Below are positions 31,444-36,961 of a DNA stretch of 36,961 nt, piece after piece (position 1 is the first letter of the stretch; every line of letters starts with the position of its first letter). This stretch comes from Myxococcales bacterium (GTDB taxonomy: Bacteria; Myxococcota_A; Polyangia; Polyangiales; Polyangiaceae), in contig JANXLV010000308.1 of assembly GCA_025355005.1 (NCBI GenBank), forward strand, positions 1 to 36,961, given 5' to 3'. Below the pieces are notes generated by a model that was given only the letters and a program-made list of their open reading frames with translations, made no database searches and was not told where the DNA came from. The translations under genes were made by a program, and so were the position numbers.

Positions 31444-32764
31444 CGCGGAGAGAGTCGCGCGAGAGCTCCAGGCCGAGCAGCAGCTCGTTCTCCAGATCCA
31501 GTAGCCCGCTCGGAGACAGACCCGGTGCGCCGAAGATCTCGACGTGTAGTGCGCCGCGGAAGCCGAACGCGACGATGGCCGGGGTCTGCAAGCCTTTGAC
31601 GTTGGGGCCGATGATGTGGACGTCCTCCACGTCCTCACCGAATGCCGTCAGCCCGTGGTCGATCCTGCCAACGTTCGTGAAGATCAAGCATCGCTCGAGC
31701 GGGAAGTCGAGGAACACAGGATGAACCCAGCGTACGGCGCGCCTGACCCACGCGTGTGGTGCACCGATCATGAGCGCGGTCGGAGTCACGAGGAACGCCG
31801 GTCCCTCCAGGCTGCCCCGCTGTTGCGCGGTGACCGTTGCGACGGCTCGGGCCGCCGAGGCCAGGCTGACGATGTCCTCACGAGGCACGATCACGGTCAT
31901 GATGGCCGACGTGTTGGCCGCCGTGAGCCGCGGCGAACCAGCGTAGCGACGGAGGTCCATCGTGTACATCACCGCGAGGGGCCCACGCGTGGACCGGGCC
32001 GCCGACACGCGTGCGAGCGCCGCGATCAGCAGGTCGTTGATGCTCGCCTTCCCCAGCGTCTTGAGCTGTTCCACGGCCGCAGCCGAGATCACGAAGTGCC
32101 GCCAGTGCGGCTGCTCGGATGCGTCGCGCGGAAAGGTGCGCTCACGCGGAGAGGCCCGCAGGGTCGAGAGCGGCATCATGAACGCCGACGCCATGTCGCG
32201 CGCGAGCACCGGCAGGTGGACCAGGCGGAGCCCCTCGAGCGTGCTGCGAACACTGCGACGTGCGTCGGTGGGAGCCTGCGTGGGGATGCCATAGAGATGC
32301 GCGCCCAGCACATGGCCCACGGCTGCGGCGCCGCCTCCGTCCGTCGACAGGTGCGTGATGGTCATGATCAAGCGCGCGCCACGCCCATTGCGAAGTAGGA
32401 CGAGGCGCAGCGGACGTTCACGCGTGGAGTCGATCGGGCACCGCGCCCACGTCGCCGTCGCCGCATCCAGATCACCGGGCTCGTCGATGACGTGGACGGC
32501 GTCCGACACGGGACCGTCTACGGCCTCCCAGTGATCACGCCAGAAGCCGGGCACGTAGCGTCGGCCGAGCACGGGGAATGCGTCGATCGCGCCCTGTACG
32601 GCTCGCTCGAGCTCCGCGCGCGTGAACGAGCGACGAAGATCGATCACGATGTGCATCCCGAGGTCGCCCACGCGGTCCATCGCACCGAACAGACCGACAT
32701 CCGCGAGCTCGGCACGGAGCATCGTCACATTCTCGCTCACGAAACACGGGATTGCGAGCTGCAT
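31397..32764 (-). CDS. Condensation/wax-synthase-like acyltransferase
   Basis: This 455-residue protein belongs to the CoA-dependent acyltransferase superfamily (NRPS condensation, WS/DGAT and PapA types). The catalytic motif is THLSTDGGG, H138-x-x-x-D142-G143. The C-terminal lobe has FTNVGRIDHGL, comparable to the DFG-like hinge of condensation domains. No carrier or adenylation domain is nearby, so it is probably a stand-alone acyltransferase forming an ester or amide. The start is uncertain: ATG 32764 gives the best coding signal from residue 1 (MQLAIPCFVSENVT); ATG 32722 is an alternative. Confidence 0.78.
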   Translation of the reverse strand: MQLAIPCFVSENVTMLRAELADVGLFGAMDRVGDLGMHIVIDLRRSFTRAELERAVQGAIDAFPVLGRRYVPGFWRDHWEAVDGPVSDAVHVIDEPGDLDAATATWARCPIDSTRERPLRLVLLRNGRGARLIMTITHLSTDGGGAAAVGHVLGAHLYGIPTQAPTDARRSVRSTLEGLRLVHLPVLARDMASAFMMPLSTLRASPRERTFPRDASEQPHWRHFVISAAAVEQLKTLGKASINDLLIAALARVSAARSTRGPLAVMYTMDLRRYAGSPRLTAANTSAIMTVIVPREDIVSLASAARAVATVTAQQRGSLEGPAFLVTPTALMIGAPHAWVRRAVRWVHPVFLDFPLERCLIFTNVGRIDHGLTAFGEDVEDVHIIGPNVKGLQTPAIVAFGFRGALHVEIFGAPGLSPSGLLDLENELLLGLELSRDSLRATASPAMKAPAPPAP

Positions 32765-32792
32765 CCACGATCGTGTGCGGTAAGCTCCGCGA

Positions 32793-33422
32793 ATGGCCAC
32801 CAAGAAAGATGCCGCCCTGCGCGGCGCGAAGCTCACCAAGAAGACCCTCGACTCCGCGAAGACGAGCATTCTCACGTCGCCGGAGCCCGCCGTGGGCGCG
32901 AAGAAGCTCGTGCTCCCCAACGGCGAGCCCATCTCGCCTGCGATGAAGGAGCTCCTCGCGTTCGACGGCGAGTGGATCGGGATCGACTACGACGAGGACG
33001 AGCACGAGGTCTCCGGCATGTCGCTCGAAGAGGTCATCGAGGAGACGTTCGGTGAGGAGGCCGTTCCCGCATTCGCCGAGGCCTACGAGATGTTCGGCGA
33101 CGACTGCGTGTCGTTCCAGGCCGAGCTCCTGACCCCCGCATGCCTCTACGTGGGCACCGCGGATGATGCCGGCGAGTACCCCGTCCTTCAGTTCACCTGG
33201 CAGGATGGCGTCGCGAAGATCGGCGGCCTGATCCCGTTCGACGTGTGGCTCGCGCAGCAGCTCGGTGGCCTGGAGCGAGGCAAGGACATCGGCGACGTGC
33301 CCGAGGCGTACGCCGCGCTCCTCCAGCCCAGCGCAGACGCCAACGGTGACGGCCGCATCGTGTTCACACCGAAGGCCGGCGAGGCAGAGCCCCGCGAGGC
33401 TGACGACGACGCGGACGAGTAG
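32793..33422 (+). CDS. Acidic SMI1/KNR4-like protein
   Basis: This is a 209-residue strongly acidic cytoplasmic protein with no signal. Ser/Lys-rich residues 1-45 lead to LPNGEPISPAMKELLAFDG, then VLQFTWQDGVAKIGGLIPFDVWLAQQL, and an acidic Asp/Glu tail. The 'PxxMKxLLxFxG' and FDVWLAQQL elements resemble SMI1/KNR4 (SUKH) proteins, which in bacteria often act as immunity proteins, but I hold this weakly. It starts 28 bases from the divergent acyltransferase gene and its stop is 2 bases from the converging methyltransferase gene. Confidence 0.65.
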   Translation: MATKKDAALRGAKLTKKTLDSAKTSILTSPEPAVGAKKLVLPNGEPISPAMKELLAFDGEWIGIDYDEDEHEVSGMSLEEVIEETFGEEAVPAFAEAYEMFGDDCVSFQAELLTPACLYVGTADDAGEYPVLQFTWQDGVAKIGGLIPFDVWLAQQLGGLERGKDIGDVPEAYAALLQPSADANGDGRIVFTPKAGEAEPREADDDADE

Positions 33423-33424
33423 TC

Positions 33425-34192
33425 CTACCGCGGCGTGAACGTCACAATGCGCTGTTCGGGGAGCGACTCGTCGCTCGACACGAACACGAAGTCCGTCGTC
33501 TCCATTTCGGAGCGGAGCTGCGCGAGCGTCATCTTGTGCTCCGGTTTGATCGCCACCTTGGGATCCTCCGCGCGGTACTCGACGAGCACCATCTTCCCAC
33601 CTGGGCGCAGTGCCTCCTTGATCTGGCCCACGGTCTCCTTCGGGTGCGCGAGCTCGTGGTAGACGTCCACCATCAGCGCGATGTCGACCACGCCGCGCGG
33701 GAGTGACACGTCCTTGTCCGTCGCGAGGATCCGCGTGATGTTGGCCAGCTTCGGCTCCGCGCGCATCTTCTTCTCGAGCAGCGCCAGCATCTCGGGCTGC
33801 AGATCCGTCGCGAGCACCCGTCCACCAGCGCCAACGCGCTTGCTGATCCGCACGGAAAAATAGCCCGATCCGCAGCCAATGTCCGCGACAGTCATCCCGT
33901 CCTTCACGCCGATCACGTCGAGCACGTGCTCGGGCTGCTGGGTCGCCTCCCGGTCCGCGCGCTCGAGCCACCAGGCCCCCTGGTAGCCCATGGGCTCCGC
34001 AGGCACGCGAGAGGTCGGGGTCGAGGTGGAGGTGGAGGTGGAGGTCGAGGTCGAGGTTGATGTCGAGGTCGAGGTCGGGGTCGAGGTCGAGGTCGGGGTT
34101 GAGGTCGAGGTCGGGGTCGAGGTCGAGGTCGAGGTTGGGGTCGCCTGTCGTGTGCATGCGACGCAGAGAAGGAGCGTAAGCGTCTTTCTCAC
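33425..34192 (-). CDS. Methyltransferase with lipoprotein-like leader and Thr-Ser-Pro repeat
   Basis: This is a 255-residue protein. A hydrophobic leader (VRKTLTLLLCVAC) precedes a 44-residue Thr/Ser/Pro repeat made by a DNA hexamer tract, then a class I methyltransferase domain with GMTVADIGCGSGYFSVRIS (motif I), ATDLQPEMLALLEKKM, and ALRPGGKMVLVEYRAED (post-motif). The leader suggests export or membrane attachment, odd for a SAM-dependent enzyme unless the domain stays cytoplasmic or has another use. The GTG overlaps the RNase H stop as GTGA, indicating coupling; the longer frame to 34282 would run through that gene. Confidence 0.82.
   Translation of the reverse strand: MRKTLTLLLCVACTRQATPTSTSTSTPTSTSTPTSTSTPTSTSTSTSTSTSTSTSTSTPTSRVPAEPMGYQGAWWLERADREATQQPEHVLDVIGVKDGMTVADIGCGSGYFSVRISKRVGAGGRVLATDLQPEMLALLEKKMRAEPKLANITRILATDKDVSLPRGVVDIALMVDVYHELAHPKETVGQIKEALRPGGKMVLVEYRAEDPKVAIKPEHKMTLAQLRSEMETTDFVFVSSDESLPEQRIVTFTPR
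34011..34142 (-). repeat. 22-copy hexamer repeat coding Thr-Ser/Thr-Pro
   Basis: A degenerate GAGGTC array (plus-strand form) of 132 bases is nearly all GAGGTC, GAGGTG, GGGGTC and GAGGTT, all in phase. On the minus strand it codes a TSTSTP-type linker between leader and enzyme. All six frames stay open here, which gives rise to several false ORFs. Confidence 0.95.
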
Positions 34193-34638
34193 TGCTGCTT
34201 CGCCTCGCGGGCGCCTTGTGCGGCGAGCGCATCCGCACGCTCGTTGCCGGCGTTGCCGTTGTGGGAGCGTATCCACTGCCACTGCACGCGTAGTTGCCTG
34301 TCCGTGATCGCCGCGCTGATGCGGCGAGCGCTATCCACGATGGTCGGATCCACGTTCGCAAAGCTGCTGGTGCGCCAGTTGTCGAGCTGCCTGTCGAGGT
34401 TCTTCACGAGCGACTCATTGTCGCTGAACACGGTCACTGCAACGTCGTCGGGGAGCTGCGCGAGCGCCTCGGCCACGGCCCGGTACTCCATCACCTTCGC
34501 GAGCGTTCGTGTCGCAGAGCCCCAGCCTTCGATGGGCGGTCCGTCGGGGCGCTTGATGAAGAAGCCCCATCCACCCGGCGCGTTTTCGCCGGCCTTGCAG
34601 GAGCCATCCGTGTAGCAGAGCCATTCCTTCTTCGGCAT
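34189..34638 (-). CDS. rnhA: Ribonuclease HI
   Basis: This 149-residue RNase HI cleaves RNA in RNA-DNA hybrids (replication primers and R-loops). The DEDD active site is complete: D11 in CYTDGSCK, E51 in VMEYRAVAEAL, D73 in FSDNESL and D136 in NERADALA; His126 sits in the SHNGNAGN loop. It is of the short bacterial type without the hybrid-binding N-domain. It lies 18 bases after the MORN gene stop and is coupled to the methyltransferase gene. Confidence 0.95.
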   Translation of the reverse strand: MPKKEWLCYTDGSCKAGENAPGGWGFFIKRPDGPPIEGWGSATRTLAKVMEYRAVAEALAQLPDDVAVTVFSDNESLVKNLDRQLDNWRTSSFANVDPTIVDSARRISAAITDRQLRVQWQWIRSHNGNAGNERADALAAQGAREAKQQ

Positions 34639-34656
34639 GCGGGCGTGCCGCCCATT

Positions 34657-36330
34657 CTACAGCGACTTGTCGGGACCGTATCCGGGGAGCGTGTGGAAGA
34701 CCTCAACGAAGCGGCCGTCCACATGCGGCCACTCCACGTACCACGTCATGTTCGTCGCCAGCACCTTGGCGAGATCCTGCGGCGAGCGCGTGTGGGCGCC
34801 GATCAGATCGTTCGGGTTCTCCTCATGCTCTGCTGCCTCGTCCACGGTCTCCTCGCCGAGCACCAGCTTCTTCAGCATGTCCGGGCTCTCCGAGCGCACG
34901 CTGCGCACGTTAGACAGCATTCCATCGATGCGCTCGCCGCGCGCCTTTCCGATCGCGTGCGCCGCACCGCACGGCTTTCCGTCCCAGTAGTCGCGGAAGA
35001 CGAGCCCGTGCAACGTCACGATGTCCCCGGCGCGCGCCGCATGCTTGCGCGCGTCGCTCCAGTGGCAGTCGCTCGTGCTCCATGCGCCGGTCTCGTCCTT
35101 CGTGAGCTTATTTCCGTCGGGGTCGTAGACGATCTCGCCGCGCAGCAGATAGAGCTCCGTCCCGCCCTTCGCGAGCAGATCGATCCGGTGACCGTCGCCG
35201 GAGACGTTGCCTTCGTGGATCCAGTGATGCACGCCGTCGCTCCCGGGCACGATGTCGAGCAGGTGCCCGGCCTTCCGCTTGCCCCAGTCAGACCACTGCG
35301 CAGGGGTCTGATCGCGTGACGTCGCGAGCAGGCGACCCTTCGTGTCGAAGTGGCGCCACACGCCAGAGATTGTGCCGTGCTCGAACTGCCCTCTCGCGAT
35401 CGGCGTGCCGCGCGCGTCATCGTGGAAGAATTGCCACGGGCCGTTCCGCGCGCCGAAATCGAAGCTGCCGGTCGCCGCGAGGCGCCCGCTTGGATGATAG
35501 AAGCGCCAGATTCCGGACGGGTGGTTGCGGGCGAAGTTGCCCTCCGCCAGGAGCGCGCCATCCGAGTAGGTGCTGCGCCAGGTGCCGCGGCCGTGCGTCA
35601 GCGTCCCCGTGCCGACCACCTTGTCATCGCCGTCCTTGCGCGTCCATGAGCCTTCCATGCGGCCGTGCTGGATCGTTCCGTGCGTGCTGCCGTCGTGTTC
35701 GGTCTCCTCGAACGCGCCGTCCGGGACAGGGTTCTTCGTGAGGTCCCACGGCACGTATGCCTCCGCGACTGGGGCCATGTACCCGGGCTGAATCGACGCG
35801 AGCTCGTTCATCGTGAAACCGGAGTCGGCGATCCACTGCGCCACTGCCGGCACCTTCGCGGCGATGTCCTCCAGGTAGTCGTAGCGGTGGTCGCGCGCGA
35901 TGGTCTCGGCCATGGGGCGCCCGCTCGCGCGCTCGATGAGATAGCCGACGGCGCAGATGGTGCCGTCGTCGTCGATGAACACGGGACTGCGCCAGGGCAG
36001 GTGCGCATTCGACGGCGTCGTGCCCTTCGCGATGTAGTCGTCCAGGTCCGAGAGCAGCTCCTTGCGCTTCGCGGCGAGCTCCGGCCGGGTCGCCTCGCGC
36101 GAGCCGAGCCACGCCCGCACGTGCGTCAGATGCGCGGTCATCCTCGCAGCCTCGCCGTCCGTCGCGCCGGGTTCATGCCCCGTAGCTTCGACGAAGCTGT
36201 CGTCACCCAGATGGTGGTTCGCGCCTTCGCGGAAGCCGCGTCCGTGCTCGCCGGGAGGCAATGCGTCGGCCGTCGTCGCGAGCAGTAGAGCAGTCAGCGT
36301 GAGCGAGACCGTGGTGAAGAAGCGGTGCAT
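34657..36330 (-). CDS. Secreted MORN-repeat-variant protein
   Basis: This 557-residue exported protein has a signal peptide (MHRFFTTVSLTLTALLLATTADA). Residues about 55-185 form a conserved helical module (HLTHVRAWLGSREATRPELA, PVFIDDDGTICAVGYLIERA, ADSGFTMNELASIQPGYMAP). About five MORN-variant beta hairpins follow (GTWRSTYSDGALLAEGNFA, SGIWRFYHPSGRLAATGSF, NGPWQFFHDDARGTPIARG), as in YwqK-type proteins. The start follows a good ribosome site (GGAGA with 8-base spacing). Part of its coding sequence (35909-36044) is repeated inverted at the right end. Confidence 0.85.
   Translation of the reverse strand: MHRFFTTVSLTLTALLLATTADALPPGEHGRGFREGANHHLGDDSFVEATGHEPGATDGEAARMTAHLTHVRAWLGSREATRPELAAKRKELLSDLDDYIAKGTTPSNAHLPWRSPVFIDDDGTICAVGYLIERASGRPMAETIARDHRYDYLEDIAAKVPAVAQWIADSGFTMNELASIQPGYMAPVAEAYVPWDLTKNPVPDGAFEETEHDGSTHGTIQHGRMEGSWTRKDGDDKVVGTGTLTHGRGTWRSTYSDGALLAEGNFARNHPSGIWRFYHPSGRLAATGSFDFGARNGPWQFFHDDARGTPIARGQFEHGTISGVWRHFDTKGRLLATSRDQTPAQWSDWGKRKAGHLLDIVPGSDGVHHWIHEGNVSGDGHRIDLLAKGGTELYLLRGEIVYDPDGNKLTKDETGAWSTSDCHWSDARKHAARAGDIVTLHGLVFRDYWDGKPCGAAHAIGKARGERIDGMLSNVRSVRSESPDMLKKLVLGEETVDEAAEHEENPNDLIGAHTRSPQDLAKVLATNMTWYVEWPHVDGRFVEVFHTLPGYGPDKSL
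35909..36044 (-). repeat. Inverted repeat, arm 1
   Basis: These 136 bases inside the MORN gene are exactly the reverse complement of 36826-36961, with no mismatch found on reading all positions. The segment codes the DDYIAKGTTPSNAHLPW to GRPMA part of the protein. Confidence 0.95.
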
Positions 36331-36402
36331 GCGAGATCTCTCCGGATCAGAAGGTCCGTCAAGAGAACGCCAGCGCAACGAAAGCAATTCCAGCGCGCGA
36401 TG

Positions 36403-36434
36403 AACCGCAAAGGCCCGCAAATTTCCCTGCGGTT
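36403..36434. repeat. Inverted repeat between GST and MORN genes
   Basis: AACCGCA (36403-36409) and TGCGGTT (36428-36434) pair over an 18-base loop, 16 bases past the GST stop and 73 bases upstream of the MORN start. It could end the GST transcript or bind a regulator of the MORN gene. Confidence 0.3.
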
Positions 36435-36449
36435 GCGCCGCCTACATCG

Positions 36450-36824
36450 TCACGCGCGATCCAGCTCGGGATAGTGTCTGAAGATGTCGCTCTCGTTCCA
36501 CGCCTGCCTGCGCGGCGACGCCAGGTACGCTGCGATGCGCGGCCGCGCGGCGACACGGTCGTGGAGCGCGCACAAAAGGGGCACGCGCTTCCGTTGCTTC
36601 GCCATCGCCTTCGGGAATGCGTAGGTGAGGCCGGCCATCAGCTGGAAGAGCGACAGATCCACGTACGTGAAGCGGCGCTTCACGGGGTGCTTGCCACCGC
36701 CGCGCTCGAGCACGCGCTCGAAGTAGCCCAGGTACTTCGGAATGCGCTCTGCGATGAAGCCCGCGCTGCGCCGCTTCGACTCCGGCTTCTGATCCTCGTA
36801 GTAGAGGAACGAGCCGATCGGATG
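36450..36824 (-). CDS. Glutathione S-transferase, C-terminal part (5' truncated)
   Basis: About 125 residues of a GST C-terminal helical domain: HHPIGSFLYYEDQKPES, ERIPKYLGYFERVL, RRFTYVDLSLFQLMAGLTYA (with the N-capping-box Asp) and the end ESDIFRHYPELDRA. The glutathione-binding N-domain is absent: immediately upstream the sequence switches at about 36825 into the antisense of the inverted MORN repeat. The open frame that continues to 36869 is therefore a false start. Either the gene is broken, or the junction is an artefact and the real gene is intact elsewhere. Confidence 0.75.
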   Translation of the reverse strand, partial: HPIGSFLYYEDQKPESKRRSAGFIAERIPKYLGYFERVLERGGGKHPVKRRFTYVDLSLFQLMAGLTYAFPKAMAKQRKRVPLLCALHDRVAARPRIAAYLASPRRQAWNESDIFRHYPELDRA

Positions 36825-36825
36825 G

Positions 36826-36961
36826 TGGACGACTACATCGCGAAGGGCACGACGCCGTCGAATGCGCACCTGCCCTGGCGCAGTCCCGTGTTCATCGACG
36901 ACGACGGCACCATCTGCGCCGTCGGCTATCTCATCGAGCGCGCGAGCGGGCGCCCCATGGC
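36826..36961 (+). repeat. Inverted repeat, arm 2 (duplicate of MORN gene segment)
   Basis: A perfect copy, in opposite orientation, of 35909-36044, beginning at TGGACGAC and running to the last base of the window. It would read in the plus direction as a fragment of the MORN protein with no start or stop of its own, so it is not a separate gene. It separates the truncated GST from whatever preceded it. Confidence 0.95.

Noticed and set aside
34017..34142. Hexamer array as a CRISPR or other regulated repeat
   Set aside because: There are no spacers; it is a simple in-phase coding microsatellite.
33990..34307. Plus-strand EVEVEV repeat protein
   Set aside because: It is another reading of the same hexamer tract with no start signal and no neighbouring coding evidence.
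32535..34361. 608-codon minus-strand frame with DLDLDP repeats
   Set aside because: It stays open through the hexamer array, which is open in all frames, and is antisense to the SMI1-like gene and out of frame with the RNase H and methyltransferase genes.
36450..36869. GST with start at 36869
   Set aside because: The first 15 residues are the antisense of the inverted MORN copy and not GST sequence.

Overview
The window is high-GC DNA (strong G/C preference at third codon positions) that looks like a predatory or soil myxobacterium (Myxococcota, probably the Polyangiales/Sorangium side). The signs are numerous lipoproteins, Cys-rich and Gly-rich secreted proteins with Ala/Pro/Gly linkers, a Ser/Thr-kinase-like/STAND fusion ending in an AgmX/PglI (TonB-C-like) domain, a MYXO-CTERM-like tail, and many starts without a Shine-Dalgarno. 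I see no tRNA, rRNA, CRISPR array, transposase or phage gene.

Layout. 1-8215 is one minus-strand run: a vWA protein with a TROVE/Ro60-like layout, ATGA-coupled to an ARPP-2-like protein; an esterase; a ketopantoate-reductase-like protein and a quinone oxidoreductase; a DUF885 metallopeptidase-like lipoprotein; and a small lipoprotein. 8389-10792 (plus) holds three exported proteins. 10827-12550 (minus) holds an SDR and a LysR regulator. 12685-14545 (plus), divergent from the LysR gene across two palindromes, holds a tandem-duplicated ABM-like protein, a methyltransferase and a GFA-type zinc protein. 14626-25370 is a long minus run: an alpha/beta hydrolase, a Pmp-like beta-helix lipoprotein, a catechol-O-methyltransferase-like enzyme, Gly-rich, ZU5-like and Cys-rich surface proteins, a large pseudokinase-STAND protein, ClpS, and a 59-residue exported peptide with a CC-x5-CC-x5-CC pattern. 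25398-28679 (plus) holds an AraC regulator, a small conserved protein and a UbiD-family decarboxylase. Then follow a PLP trans-sulfuration enzyme (minus), an MhpA-like flavin hydroxylase (plus), a condensation-like acyltransferase (minus) and a SMI1-like protein (plus). 33425-36824 (minus) holds a MORN-type secreted protein, RNase HI, a lipoprotein-like methyltransferase with a 22-copy hexamer repeat, and the C-terminal part of a glutathione S-transferase.

Most notable: (1) the 1015-residue protein has both catalytic aspartates of its kinase fold replaced by asparagine (HCN and NFG) and is closely followed by clpS; (2) the CC-x5 repeat peptide, which has a textbook ribosome binding site and matches no family I recognise; (3) the vWA/ARPP-2-like pair, possibly an RNA-associated stress or defence module; (4) a perfect 136-bp inverted copy of part of the MORN gene at the right end that cuts the GST gene, which may be an assembly or amplification chimera. 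Most other genes are ordinary housekeeping or accessory metabolism, and no single pathway unites them.
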